From positions 62,001-126,000 of the forward strand of contig WGNJ01000019.1 of assembly GCA_016124635.1 (NCBI GenBank): 64,000 nt of DNA. The letters are read 5' to 3'. The stretch is from Alphaproteobacteria bacterium (lineage in GTDB: Bacteria; Pseudomonadota; Alphaproteobacteria; Micropepsales; Micropepsaceae). Shown in pieces: positions 53,517 to 63,037 of this stretch (position 1 is the stretch's first letter; each line of letters starts with the position of its first letter). A program made the translations under genes and the position numbers. A model generated the notes under the pieces. The model ran no database searches. It was not told where the DNA came from and saw only the letters and a list, made by a program, of their open reading frames with translations.

Positions 53517-55205
53517 TCATGACTTGAGCATCGGCAGGTCGAGGTGGTGCTCCTTGGCGCAAGCGATCGCTTCTTCGTAGCCCGCGTCGGCATGGCGCAT
53601 GACGCCCGTCGCCGGATCGTTCCAAAGCACGCGCTCGATGCGGCGTGCAGCGTCCGGCGTGCCGTCGCAAACGATCACCATGCCTGCATGCTGCGAGAAG
53701 CCCATACCGACGCCGCCGCCGTGATGGAGCGAGACCCATGTCGCGCCGCTGGCGCAGTTCAGGAGCGCGTTCAGCATAGGCCAATCCGAGACGGCATCGG
53801 AACCGTCCTTCATAGCCTCCGTCTCGCGGTTGGGGCTTGCAACACTGCCGGAGTCCAAATGATCGCGGCCTATGACAATCGGCGCCTTGAGCTCGCCGGA
53901 AGCGACCATGTCGTTGAAGGCGAGACCCAGACGGTGGCGGTCACCGAGGCCGACCCAGCAGATGCGCGCAGGAAGGCCTTGGAACTTGATCTTCTTGCCC
54001 GCCATGTCGAGCCAGTGATGCAGATGCCGGTCGTTCGGCATCAGCTCCCGCACTTTGGCGTCCGTCCTCGCGATGTCCTGCGGATCGCCCGACAGCGCGG
54101 CCCAACGGAACGGGCCGACGCCGCGGCAGAAGAGCGGGCGAATGTAAGCCGGCACGAAACCTGGGAAGTCGAACGCGTTCTTGACGCCCTCCTCCATCGC
54201 GACTTGGCGGATGTTGTTGCCGTAGTCGAACGTTGGCACGCCCATCTTGGCGAAAGCAAGCATCGCTTCGACGTGTTCCTTGATCGAGGCGCGCGCGGCA
54301 CGCTCGACGCCCTTAGGGTCCGTCTGGATACGCGATTCCCAATCGGCGACCGTCCAGCCTTTCGGGCAATAGCCGTTGACCGGATCGTGCGCCGAGGTCT
54401 GATCCGTCACGAGATCGGGTTTCACGCCGCGCCTGACGAGCTCCGGATAGATTTCGGCGGCATTGCCGAGCAAGCCGACGGAGAGCGGCTTCTTCTCGGC
54501 CGTCGATTTCTCGATCAGCGCGAGCGCCTCATCGAGCGAGGCCGTCCAGGTGTCGAGGTATTTGGTCTCGAGGCGCTTTTCGATGCGGCTGCGGCGGCAT
54601 TCGACGATCAGGATCGATGCGCCGGCCATCGTGCCGGCGAGCGCTTGCGCGCCACCCATGCCGCCAAGTCCGGCCGTCAGAATCCATTTACCGGCGAGGT
54701 CGCCTTTGTAGTGACGGCGGCCCGCCTCGACGAACGTCTCGTACGTTCCCTGCACGATGCCTTGGCTGCCGATGTAAATCCACGAGCCGGCGGTCATTTG
54801 GCCGTACATCATGAGGCCCGCACGATCGAGCTTGTTGAAATGCTCCCACGTCGCCCAATGGGGCACGAGGTTGGAGTTCGCGATCAGGACGCGCGGCGCG
54901 TCGGGATGGGTGCGGAAGATGCCGACGGGCTTGCCGGATTGAACGAGCAGCGTGTGATCGGCTTCGAGCCTGCGCAGGCTGGCGACGATGGCATCGAAAC
55001 TCGCCCAATCGCGCGCCGCCCTGCCGATGCCGCCATAGACGACAAGCTCGTCCGGATTCTCCGCAACCTCGGGATCGAGGTTGTTCATGAGCATGCGGAG
55101 CGGCGCCTCGGTCAGCCAACTCTTGGCGCTGATCTCGGTTCCGCGCGGGCTGCGGACGGCTCGCGAATTTTTGCGACGGTCGATGGTCGTTGACGGTGGA
55201 GTCAT
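53517..55205 (-). CDS. hutU: urocanate hydratase
   Basis: A 562-aa urocanase that adds water to trans-urocanate to form imidazolone propionate, using tightly bound NAD as an electrophile. Hallmarks are [11 protein letters not shown] (NAD-binding glycines), [14 protein letters not shown], the active-site region [18 protein letters not shown] with the reactive cysteine and [29 protein letters not shown] 55205 is preferred to 55262. It is first in the hutU-hutH-hutG-VOC run; the hutH gene lies 229 bp further because a repeat lies between. Confidence 0.96.
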   Translation of the reverse strand: MTPPSTTIDRRKNSRAVRSPRGTEISAKSWLTEAPLRMLMNNLDPEVAENPDELVVYGGIGRAARDWASFDAIVASLRRLEADHTLLVQSGKPVGIFRTHPDAPRVLIANSNLVPHWATWEHFNKLDRAGLMMYGQMTAGSWIYIGSQGIVQGTYETFVEAGRRHYKGDLAGKWILTAGLGGMGGAQALAGTMAGASILIVECRRSRIEKRLETKYLDTWTASLDEALALIEKSTAEKKPLSVGLLGNAAEIYPELVRRGVKPDLVTDQTSAHDPVNGYCPKGWTVADWESRIQTDPKGVERAARASIKEHVEAMLAFAKMGVPTFDYGNNIRQVAMEEGVKNAFDFPGFVPAYIRPLFCRGVGPFRWAALSGDPQDIARTDAKVRELMPNDRHLHHWLDMAGKKIKFQGLPARICWVGLGDRHRLGLAFNDMVASGELKAPIVIGRDHLDSGSVASPNRETEAMKDGSDAVSDWPMLNALLNCASGATWVSLHHGGGVGMGFSQHAGMVIVCDGTPDAARRIERVLWNDPATGVMRHADAGYEEAIACAKEHHLDLPMLKS

Positions 55206-55267
55206 CGGCGGTTTCACCCGCTGTTCTTGAAAATCGCGCGGGTGTTTTAGCGCTCGCACCAATACCT

Positions 55268-55396
55268 GTCATCCCGGGCGACGGAGCGTGAGCAGAGCAG
55301 ACCCGGAACCAGCGAAAGAATCGCGAAGCGCAAGCTATGTTGCGCTTCGCAATCTTATGCTGGGTCCCGCCTCAGCGCTCGCTTGGCGGGGATGAC
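55268..55396. repeat. REP-like element bounded by GTCATCCCGG, second copy
   Basis: Starts GTCATCCCGGGCGACGGAGC and ends GGCGGGGATGAC (imperfect inverse). An inner perfect 11-bp hairpin is GCGAAGCGCAA / TTGCGCTTCGC, and the GGACCCAG-like words face each other as at 49982-50157. It separates hutU from the decarboxylase gene, both on the minus strand. Confidence 0.82.
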
Positions 55397-55403
55397 GGTG
55401 AAG

Positions 55404-56576
55404 TTAGATGCAGACCGCGGCGAGCGGCGGCATGCCGTTGAAGGCGACGCTCGAATAGGTCGTCGTGTAGGCGCCTGTCGACAGGATCCAGACCTTGTCG
55501 CCCGCCTTTAGCGTCGTCGGCAACCGGCAGATGCTCTTTTCATAGAGCGTGTCGGCGCTGTCGCAGGTTGGGCCCGCAAGGATCACCGGCGCCTTCTCGT
55601 CGCCGTCACGAAGGGTGACGATGCGATACTTGATCGCCTCATCCATCGTCTCTGCAAGACCGTGGAACTTGCCGACGTCGAGATAGACCCAGGGGCGCTT
55701 GTCGGTGCCGCCCTTGTCGGCCACGAGCACGACTTCCGCCTGAATCACGCCAGCGTCGCCGACGATATAACGGCCCGGCTCGACGATGATTTCAGGCTTG
55801 TCGTGCCCGAACCACTTGCCGAGCGATGCGTCGATCGCGCGCGCGTAGTCCTCGATCGGTGGTACATCGCGCAGATACCGGGACGGGAAACCGCCGCCGA
55901 CATTGATCATGCGAAGCTCAATGCCACGCTTGGCGAGTTCGCGGAAGATCTCGGCGGTCGTACCGATCGCGACATCGAACTGCGTCGGATCCAGCTGCTG
56001 CGAGCCGACGTGGAACGAAATGCCGTAAGCGTCGAGGCCGAGCTGCTTGGCGCGCGCCATCAGATCGATCGCCATCTCCGGCTCGCAACCGAACTTGCGC
56101 GAGAGCGGCCATTCGGCGCCTTCGTTCGGCGTGAGCACGCGGCAGAACACTTTCGCGCCGGGCGCCGCGACCGCGAGCTTCTCCAGCTCGCCGATCGAAT
56201 CGAACGCGTAGAGACGGACGCCCCTCGCGTAAGCAGCGGCAATGTCCGCCTGCTTCTTGATCGTGTTGCCGTAGGAGATCGACAGCGGATTGACGCCGTG
56301 CTTCAAGCACATGTCGATCTCGCCGATGCTCGCCGCATCGAAGCTGGAACCGAGCTTGGTCAAGCTCGCGAGGATCGCGTCGTCGGGATTGGCCTTGACC
56401 GCATAGAAGACGCGCGCGCCCGTGAATGCCTTGGCGATGTCGGCGTATTGGCGCTCGACGATCGACAGGTCGACGACCAGACAGGGCGACGGCACCTTGG
56501 TGGTCGCGAGATAGCGCGCGATGCGCGGCGGCAGGACCGACGGGCCGAAGGGAATAGGCTTGCGAAGCTGGGTCAC
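55404..56576 (-). CDS. ornithine/lysine decarboxylase (fold type III PLP enzyme)
   Basis: A 390-aa enzyme of the group IV decarboxylase (eukaryotic ODC-like) family: PLP lysine K61 in FYAVKANPDD, GEIDMCL, ISFHVGSQQLDP, INVGGGFPSRY and the active-site cysteine in GPTCDSADTLYE. It most likely makes putrescine from ornithine (some relatives use lysine). The GTG at 56576 is used since homologues start close to PPRIARYL; the ATG at 56669 is in frame but gives an unusual extension. A possible regulatory leader lies upstream. Confidence 0.9.
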   Translation of the reverse strand: MTQLRKPIPFGPSVLPPRIARYLATTKVPSPCLVVDLSIVERQYADIAKAFTGARVFYAVKANPDDAILASLTKLGSSFDAASIGEIDMCLKHGVNPLSISYGNTIKKQADIAAAYARGVRLYAFDSIGELEKLAVAAPGAKVFCRVLTPNEGAEWPLSRKFGCEPEMAIDLMARAKQLGLDAYGISFHVGSQQLDPTQFDVAIGTTAEIFRELAKRGIELRMINVGGGFPSRYLRDVPPIEDYARAIDASLGKWFGHDKPEIIVEPGRYIVGDAGVIQAEVVLVADKGGTDKRPWVYLDVGKFHGLAETMDEAIKYRIVTLRDGDEKAPVILAGPTCDSADTLYEKSICRLPTTLKAGDKVWILSTGAYTTTYSSVAFNGMPPLAAVCI

Positions 56577-56657
56577 GCGACGGCGGCACGGCGCTTCACC
56601 TTCGGCTTGGTCTTGGGAATAGGCGCGGAGGGCCTCCCGGCCCCGATTCGAAGCAAG

Positions 56658-56702
56658 CATCGTCAACACCCTTTAAGACCCGGCTCATCACCGGTGCGAT
56701 CC
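56658..56702 (-). promoter_or_regulatory. candidate decarboxylase leader RNA (speF-motif-like)
   Basis: On the minus strand, upstream of the decarboxylase, a GC-rich hairpin formed by ACCGG and CCGGGT around TGATGAG is followed by TCTTAAAGGGTGTTGACGATG. The speF motif is a known alphaproteobacterial leader RNA upstream of ornithine decarboxylase genes; I place this here by position and hairpin form, not by an alignment. A small ORF (56596-56790) reads through it and could be a leader peptide. Confidence 0.4.
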
Positions 56703-56859
56703 AAAAGGACGCTTTCGTCGTTGCATAAACCACGGGGGGCCAGCGGCACGTGCGTCGCGCGTCTAGCGAGTCGGCGCTATATAAGGCCATATCGGTCGCA
56801 TCACAAGTCTACGCGACCATGGCCAACGCATTCTTAATGCCCTGAGGGACGCCCGTCAC

Positions 56860-57486
56860 ATGCTCAAAGTCCATCACCTGAACAACTCGCGCTCGCAGCG
56901 GATCCTTTGGCTCCTCGAAGAGCTTGGGACGCCGTATGAAATCGTTCACTACAAGCGCGACGCCACCACGCGCCTCGCGCCGCCGGAGCTGAAGGCGGTT
57001 CATCCGCTGGGCAAGTCGCCGGTCATCACCGACGGCAAGCTGACGGTCGCCGAGTCGGGCGCGATCGTCGAATATCTGATTCGGACCCACGGCAAGGGCC
57101 GCTTGATGCCGAAGGAAGGCACGGAGGATTTCGTCCGCTATTTGCAGTGGATGCACTTTGCCGAAGGTTCGGCCATGCTGCCGATGTTATTGGCGCTTTA
57201 CGTCGGTTTTCTGGGTGAAGCCGGCGCGCCGCTCCGCCCGCGGATCGACAGCGAGATCGCCAACCACCTTGGCTACATGGAAAAGGAGATCGGCTCGAGG
57301 AACTACTTCGTCGGGAACGAGCTGACGGGCGCCGACATCCAGCTCTCCTTCGTGCTCGAGGCGGCGAATGCTCGGCGCGGGTTGCAGAGCTATCCGAACC
57401 TGACGCGCTACCTCTCCGGGCTGCACGCACGGCCGGCCTACAAGCGCGCCCTCGATAAAGGCGGACCCTACGAGCTGATGCGCTGA
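56860..57486 (+). CDS. glutathione S-transferase
   Basis: A 208-aa GST of canonical length. The N-domain begins MLKVHHLNNSRSQRILWLLE with Ser10 or Asn near the glutathione site, cis-Pro in GKSPVITDG and AESGAIVEYLI as the GSH-binding segment; the C-domain has ADIQLSFVLEAA, the conserved N-cap Asp. It is divergent from the decarboxylase gene. It is similar to the fungal/bacterial theta-like GSTs and is monocistronic. Confidence 0.93.
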   Translation: MLKVHHLNNSRSQRILWLLEELGTPYEIVHYKRDATTRLAPPELKAVHPLGKSPVITDGKLTVAESGAIVEYLIRTHGKGRLMPKEGTEDFVRYLQWMHFAEGSAMLPMLLALYVGFLGEAGAPLRPRIDSEIANHLGYMEKEIGSRNYFVGNELTGADIQLSFVLEAANARRGLQSYPNLTRYLSGLHARPAYKRALDKGGPYELMR

Positions 57487-57664
57487 GGCTCCCGGCCGGC
57501 GGATCAAGTCGGGTGGTCCCACGCCCAAAGATCGACCGCGCGAGCGCGAGCGCGCGTGCACTCCTGCGTCAATTGTTCGCGGCGCTTGCGGCGACCCTAG
57601 TCACGCCGGCGGGTCGCCGATCAATGATGCGAGCGGGCGCGAAGCGGCGGCCCTCCTGGTGACA

Positions 57665-59368
57665 ATGCACACGACGATCAACAACAAAGGCGAGGTCGAA
57701 ACCGATCTCGAAGGGTTCGCCCTCGTCTCGGACCCGATGCTCAACAAGGGCACGGCGTTCACGGAAACCGAGCGCGACGCGTTCCGGCTGCACGGATTGC
57801 TGCCGCCGCATGTCGGCACCTTGGAGCGGCAGGCCGAGCGGCGCATCAAGGCCTTGCGCCGCTATCAGACCAGCTTCGAACGCTACGCGTTCCTGCGCGA
57901 GCTGCAGGACACCAACGAGACGTTGTTCTACGCGCTGCTGATCGCATACCCGGAGGAGATCCTTCCTCTCGTCTACACGCCGACGGTCGGTGAAGGCAGT
58001 CAGCGCTTCAGCGAAATCTTCCGCCGCCCGCGCGGCGTGTTCCTGAGCTATCCGAACAAGCATCGCATCCGCGATATCCTCTCGAACCCAGCGTTCGATC
58101 AAACGCGCGTGATCGTCGTCAGCGACGGCGAGCGCATCTTGGGTCTCGGCGATCAGGGCGCCGGCGGCATGGGAATCCCGATCGGGAAGCTGTCGCTCTA
58201 CACGGCCTGTGCCGGCATCCATCCGTGGGCGACGCTGCCCGTCCTACTCGATGTCGGCACCAACAATCAGGAACGGCTTGCCGATCCTCTCTACATCGGC
58301 TGGCGCCACGAACGCGTGCGCGGCGACGATTACGACGGCTTCGTCGAGGAGTTCGTATCGGCGGTCGCGGAGCGTTGGCCGAACGTACTCCTGCAGTGGG
58401 AAGACTTCGCGGGCGCCAATGCCGGCCGGTTGCTGACGAAATATCGCGACCGGCTTTGCACCTTCAACGACGACATCCAGGGCACCGCCGCCGTCGCCGC
58501 AGGCACTTTGATGGCCGCCATCAACGTCACCGGTGTTCCGCTCACCGAGCAACGCGTTGCGTTGCTTGGCGCGGGCTCGGCCGGGTGCGGGATCGCGTCG
58601 CTGCTGCTGCAGGCGATGCACGAAGCAGGCCTCAGCCGGGAAGCGGCCGGCGCTCACTTCTACGCCATGGACAGACCGGGTTTGCTCGTCGAGGGCATGA
58701 ACGATCTGCATCCGGCGCAATTGCCGTTCGTGCAGAAGCGTGAGGCGGTGGCGGGATGGGCACTCGAAGAGCCGGGCCGCATCGGTCTCTTCGACGTGAT
58801 GCACAACGCGAAGCCGACGGTCTTGATCGGCGTGACCGGGTTTGCCGGAGCCTTCACGGAACGCGCCGTCCGGGAGATGGCGGCTCACGTGAAGCGGCCG
58901 GTGATCTTCCCGTTGTCGAACCCGACTTCGCGCAGCGAAGCGGTGCCACAGGATCTCGTCGAGTGGAGCGAAGGGCGCGCCTTGATCGGAACCGGCAGCC
59001 CCTTCCCCAATCCCGACTGGAACGGCAAGCCCGTCGCGACGGCGCAGACCAACAACGCCTACATCTTTCCCGGTGTCGGGCTCGGCGTCATCGCGAGCGG
59101 CGCGGTGCGCGTGACTGATGCCATGTTCATGGTGGCGGCAAAGGCGCTGGCCGATCTTTCACCGGCGAAATACGGAGAAAGCCGCCTATTGCCGCCGGTG
59201 ACCGCGCTGCGCTCGGTCGCGCGCACGATCGCTTTCGCAGTCGGGCGGCAGGCGCAGGACGACGGCGTCGCGCAACGCCTCAGCGACGACGAGCTGCGTA
59301 CGCGCATCGAAGAGCACATTTGGGAGCCGGTCTACCGTCCCTACCGCAAGGCTCTGGCGAAAACCTAG
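57665..59368 (+). CDS. NAD-dependent malic enzyme
   Basis: A 567-aa malic enzyme of the large (maeA-like/eukaryotic) form, decarboxylating L-malate to pyruvate and CO2 with NAD. Segments are LVYTPTVGEGSQRF, VVSDGERILGLGDQGAGGMGIPIGK (catalytic Lys at the end), CTFNDDIQGTAAVAAG (metal-binding Asp) and the Rossmann loop LGAGSAGCG. ATG 57665 is used; a GTG two codons earlier is also possible. It is monocistronic. Its last bases overlap the stop of the convergent hypothetical gene (59365-59368). Confidence 0.95.
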   Translation: MHTTINNKGEVETDLEGFALVSDPMLNKGTAFTETERDAFRLHGLLPPHVGTLERQAERRIKALRRYQTSFERYAFLRELQDTNETLFYALLIAYPEEILPLVYTPTVGEGSQRFSEIFRRPRGVFLSYPNKHRIRDILSNPAFDQTRVIVVSDGERILGLGDQGAGGMGIPIGKLSLYTACAGIHPWATLPVLLDVGTNNQERLADPLYIGWRHERVRGDDYDGFVEEFVSAVAERWPNVLLQWEDFAGANAGRLLTKYRDRLCTFNDDIQGTAAVAAGTLMAAINVTGVPLTEQRVALLGAGSAGCGIASLLLQAMHEAGLSREAAGAHFYAMDRPGLLVEGMNDLHPAQLPFVQKREAVAGWALEEPGRIGLFDVMHNAKPTVLIGVTGFAGAFTERAVREMAAHVKRPVIFPLSNPTSRSEAVPQDLVEWSEGRALIGTGSPFPNPDWNGKPVATAQTNNAYIFPGVGLGVIASGAVRVTDAMFMVAAKALADLSPAKYGESRLLPPVTALRSVARTIAFAVGRQAQDDGVAQRLSDDELRTRIEEHIWEPVYRPYRKALAKT

Positions 59369-60120
59369 GCGATGAATCGAATGCGCCGGATGAACGCGCT
59401 CGATCTTCCCGCCCCGCCCGACCTCGTCGTGTCGACCTCGATCGAATAACCGCTGACGGCGCGAACCAGGGCACCGAAGATCGACTGAAAGCCCGAGCGC
59501 AGATCGTAGCGCGAGACGATCGTCTGGCCTGCCGGCGCCGATTGCAGGCAGACATAACGCCCGCCCGCTTGAAAATATCGACCGGTGTAGGGGTAGCCAA
59601 CGCGGTCGCCGTTGCAGAGAAAAAGACCGATGAAATACGGCAGATCAGGCACGAACATGCTGCCGCTCGGCTTCTTGTCGTTGCCGAAGAAGACGTGGAC
59701 CATGATCGCTTCGTTGTTCACGTTGCGCTCGTAAGACGCGCCCTGCGGGTGCTTCTCAACACCCCATTCAATTTCTACCGCTGAGTATTGGTTCTGATTG
59801 ATCGCGTTGTTGATCAAAAGGCCTTGCGCCTGTTGCAGCGCATCGATCTCGAGGCCGCGTCGGTCGGCGCGGAGCATGATCTTGTTGCGGCTGCCCGCGT
59901 CGCGCTCGAACCGAAAGCCCTTGGAGCGCAACCAGGCGTCGATCGGGCCGCGCGCCGGCTGATAGTCGGTGAAGTCGACGGTGTAGCTTTGGACGGACGC
60001 CCGCGCCTGCGACACATAAGCGACCACCGCAAGCACGGCGCCGATCAGCGCTCCGAACAACCAAACGATGCGCGGATACGCGGACTGTTCCACCGCCGTT
60101 GCCTTAGCTTTCGCCTTCAT
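59365..60120 (-). CDS. hypothetical protein, one N-terminal TM
   Basis: A 251-aa protein with a basic start (MKAKAKATAVEQ), one TM segment (IVWLFGALIGAVLAVVAYVS, about 19-38) and a beta-rich extracytoplasmic part (FTDYQPARGPIDAWLRSKGF, AVEIEWGVEKHPQGAS, VHVFFGNDKKPSG). It shares some look with DUF3047-type jellyroll proteins but I am not sure. GAGGAAG lies before ATG 60120; the frame is open to 60321 without a site. Convergent with malic enzyme. Confidence 0.75.
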   Translation of the reverse strand: MKAKAKATAVEQSAYPRIVWLFGALIGAVLAVVAYVSQARASVQSYTVDFTDYQPARGPIDAWLRSKGFRFERDAGSRNKIMLRADRRGLEIDALQQAQGLLINNAINQNQYSAVEIEWGVEKHPQGASYERNVNNEAIMVHVFFGNDKKPSGSMFVPDLPYFIGLFLCNGDRVGYPYTGRYFQAGGRYVCLQSAPAGQTIVSRYDLRSGFQSIFGALVRAVSGYSIEVDTTRSGGAGRSSAFIRRIRFIA

Positions 60121-60511
60121 TCTCGTTTTTTCTTCCTCAGCGGAGCTGAAAGGTGGCGAGGCGATAGCCGCGAAGAAACCCGAGGTCAACTTCCCTCGCG
60201 TCTTGCCGTCGCTCGAATTGTCGATTGCGTGACGCAGCTCACGAGCCCGATCATCACCTGCCTTGGTGCGATTTCCTGCGCCAAAGACCGATCTCGTATG
60301 TCCGATGAGGGACGGCAGCACGACTGTCGTGTGCGCGAGCTTTGGAAGCTTTTTTCCACAGCTTCGATGGAAAACTTGGTTCGAAGCGCCTTCCCGCTCT
60401 ACCGGCCTGTCGACGCTATCAGTTCACGGCTCGCCGAAACATTGGTGAGCGATGCGCATTGCGACAGGCACGAGCGTCAGGAAGGACGGCGCACGAAACG
60501 CTTGATCTGGC
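60121..60511. other. 391-bp gene-free region
   Basis: Between two minus-strand genes of unknown function. The 60120 gene frame stays open across part of it, and GC is lower in its middle (TTTTTTCCACAGC near 60350). No repeat, RNA gene or convincing ORF was seen; the promoter of 59365-60120 is expected here. Confidence 0.6.
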
Positions 60512-61660
60512 CTAGCCGGTGGCCGCGTGCCACGACACTTCGGATGACGACGCGTTACCCAAATTTCGGCAATTCTCGAACTCTTGAAACAGTTCGATCA
60601 GGGCCTCGCCGTCAAGTGCCGCCACGCTGGCGCCCGAACGACCGCAACGGAATTCCCAAAAGCCCGCCAAGTGATCCAGGATTCCGGATGTTTCTCCGAT
60701 CTCAAGAAATGTCGCGGGGGAGCGCAGCAAGAAGTCCTTGAATGCAGACGGGTTTCCGTCGGCGGTCATCGACTTGTATGCCGTGTCATAGGTCTGAAGC
60801 ATGTCGCGCATCGATTTCAAGCGATCCTGAACGACGGCAATTGCGCGATCGCGCATCTCAATGATCGTTCGCGCGGTTGCGGGGTCGCACTTCGACAGAT
60901 TTACCTGTCTCATCTGCTTAACCGTCGCGGCCGCCGACGACATGATTTTGTTGAACACCCACTTGTAGTAGAGAAACCCCTTCCAACAGAACACACCGTC
61001 CGCCCATTCCTGGCCGGCGAGGCCAAGCGCGGCGCGCAAGGGGGCGAGGCTCTCAGCATTCTCGTCGGAGAGAATTTTCGCGGCCATTTGCGCGCACACT
61101 TCGCGCGTGCCCACTCCGGCGACGCCATTTTGGAGCGCCATCTCGACCAGGCCATTGACCTGGGAGCCGACGAATTCTTGCATGTTTCGGAGGTCGGCAT
61201 CCGAGATTTGAAAGTAGCATTGCGCCGGCGAGCGCTGCATCACGCGCAACCGCTCACGCACCAGAAAAGGATCAAGCGAAGGCAATTTGTCGAGCGCGGT
61301 CAGGAGCTCGAGATCCTTCTTGAGCTCCGTGTCGTCTTTGTACCCTCCGGCAAGCTCACGCAGCGCATTCGCGAAGTTTCTTTGGCCGACGAATATGTTC
61401 GTTCCACCGACTCCCAAGTCGTCGTTCGAGAACGGCAGGATGATTTTGGTGGCCGTCGCCTTCGGCGTTTCGAGCAGATAACGGTCCGCACCGCGCAAAG
61501 CGTGCTTCACGATCAACGAGCGATTTAAGCGCTTGCTGATGAAAAGTGGCTTTTCGTTGTAGGCTTCGGTCTTGCCGAACCGTTCATGCACCACGTGCAG
61601 ATTTAGGATTCGCGATGTCGATCCCGAATGCTTTATCAATGCGAGATTCCGGAAGGTCAT
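60512..61660 (-). CDS. conserved hypothetical protein
   Basis: A 382-aa mostly helical protein beginning MTFRNLALIKHSGSTSRILN, with no signal peptide or TM. A central region (GVGGTNIFVGQRNFANALREL) and a helix-rich C-terminal half (DPATARTIIEMRDRAIAVVQDRLKSM) look like a coiled, possibly multimeric domain. I do not recognise a family. ATG 61660 has GGAA upstream. It is divergent from the DUF4242-cyclase gene. Its function is unknown. Confidence 0.75.
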   Translation of the reverse strand: MTFRNLALIKHSGSTSRILNLHVVHERFGKTEAYNEKPLFISKRLNRSLIVKHALRGADRYLLETPKATATKIILPFSNDDLGVGGTNIFVGQRNFANALRELAGGYKDDTELKKDLELLTALDKLPSLDPFLVRERLRVMQRSPAQCYFQISDADLRNMQEFVGSQVNGLVEMALQNGVAGVGTREVCAQMAAKILSDENAESLAPLRAALGLAGQEWADGVFCWKGFLYYKWVFNKIMSSAAATVKQMRQVNLSKCDPATARTIIEMRDRAIAVVQDRLKSMRDMLQTYDTAYKSMTADGNPSAFKDFLLRSPATFLEIGETSGILDHLAGFWEFRCGRSGASVAALDGEALIELFQEFENCRNLGNASSSEVSWHAATG

Positions 61661-62041
61661 CGTGAGTTCCAACTGTGCGGCGAAGCAGTGTCGTGCACCG
61701 GCCATCGCCGGACGGTCCGCGGGACGCGCAATTTAACGCGCATCAACATTGAAAAAGCTTGAATTGACGCCGGTTTTGTCGGTCCGGTTTGCTTCCTTTC
61801 GCTCACCCGAACCAGCAAAACGGGGCGGACCGCGGCGCCCAAAGCAACCGGGAGCCTTTACAGGGATTAACGATCTTCGAGCCGGCGCGCTGTTCAGAGA
61901 GGGGTTGAGCCAGGTCTGCGCGTCCGACCTGACTCTTCAAACTGCGAAGACGCCAGAGAGGTGGATTCCGGCCCATATCCGCCGACGTCCTTTATCGGCT
62001 CCGGAAACTTGGTAGGCTGGCCGCAGTCACGAGGCGAATAT
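61661..62041. other. 381-bp divergent intergenic region
   Basis: Between the divergent 60512-61660 and 62042-62866 genes, so it should hold both promoters. No repeat or ORF with support was seen. TTGACG at about 61756 is a possible -35 element, without a strong partner. Confidence 0.55.
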
Positions 62042-62866
62042 ATGCCGACCTATATCGACATTCACGACTTGCCGGGTGTTACGCCGGCCGACGTCGCCAA
62101 GGCACACCATGCCGACACCGTTGTGCAGGGCAAGCATGGAGTCGAGTACCTCAAGTACTGGCTGAACACGAAAACGGGGAAGGCCTTCTGCATGTGCACG
62201 GCGCCAAGCGCCGAAGCTGCGGCGGCGGTGCACAAGGAGGCGCACGGATTGACCGCCGTGAAGATCATGGAGGTCACACCGGAAATCGCCGATGCGTTCA
62301 TGGGTGCGTCGGAGATCGACGACGGCGGCGCAGCGCTGGCGCCCGGAAGCAAGAACGAACACGACACCGGCACGCGCTCGGTGCTTTTCACCGATATCGT
62401 CGGATCGACGAACCTCACGCAGCGGCTCGGAGACGATGCCGCGATGGCGATGGTGGAGCTTCACGACGACATCGTGCGACGCGCGCTTATGTCGTTGAGC
62501 GGTCGCGAAATAAAACATACCGGCGACGGGATCATGGCTTCGTTCTTCTCAGCGGCGTCGGCGGTGCGCTGTGGGATCAAGGTGCAAAACGAGCTGTCGC
62601 AGCATCGCGGTCAGAAGCCCGAATTGCCTCTCCAAATACGCATCGGCATCGCGGCCGGCGAGCCGATCGAACGGCACAACGATCTGTTCGGATCGACCGT
62701 GCAGCTCGCGGCGCGGCTGTGCGCGCATGCCGAGCCCGATCAGGTGCTGGTCTCCAATACGGTGGCCGAGCTTTGCGCCGGGAAAGCGCTCCCCCTCGTT
62801 TGCATCGGTCACGTGTCGCTCAAAGGATTCGACACACCCGTTCAGGCGCATCGCGTCGAGGCCTGA
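62042..62866 (+). CDS. DUF4242 domain - class III nucleotidyl cyclase fusion
   Basis: A 274-aa protein. The N-terminal about 85 residues (MPTYIDIHDLPGVTPADVAK...FCMCTAPSAEAAAAVHKEAHG) match the DUF4242/SCO4226-type nickel-binding small protein domain, a ferredoxin-like fold. It is followed by an adenylate/guanylate cyclase catalytic domain: VLFTDIVGST with metal-binding D118, then KHTGDGIMASF with D162, and VQLAARLCAHAEPDQVLVS. Both metal aspartates are kept, so activity is plausible; the substrate (ATP or GTP) is not evident. A hairpin at 62875-62911 follows. Confidence 0.85.
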   Translation: MPTYIDIHDLPGVTPADVAKAHHADTVVQGKHGVEYLKYWLNTKTGKAFCMCTAPSAEAAAAVHKEAHGLTAVKIMEVTPEIADAFMGASEIDDGGAALAPGSKNEHDTGTRSVLFTDIVGSTNLTQRLGDDAAMAMVELHDDIVRRALMSLSGREIKHTGDGIMASFFSAASAVRCGIKVQNELSQHRGQKPELPLQIRIGIAAGEPIERHNDLFGSTVQLAARLCAHAEPDQVLVSNTVAELCAGKALPLVCIGHVSLKGFDTPVQAHRVEA

Positions 62867-62874
62867 AGAAAGCG

Positions 62875-62911
62875 ACGGCCGCGAGCCCAGGGCTGGGCAC
62901 CTCGCGGCCGT
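62875..62911 (+). terminator. hairpin terminator candidate
   Basis: ACGGCCGCGAG (62875-62885) and CTCGCGGCCGT (62901-62911) pair perfectly over 11 bp, 8 bp after the cyclase stop. The following GCTTTGGG is only a weak U-tract. Confidence 0.6.
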
Positions 62912-63037
62912 GCTTTGGGTCGCGGGACGGGCGAGAGCAGAGAACCTCGCCCTGCCCGTGCGCACACAACATCGACATCGCGACGGGGCTCGATCGGCAA
63001 TGGAGCAGTTGTCTCGGGAGGTCCCAGTGAATCTGAC

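Noticed and set aside
53544-55193. 549-codon plus-strand frame opposite hutU
   Set aside because: Antisense of urocanase, which has all family motifs.
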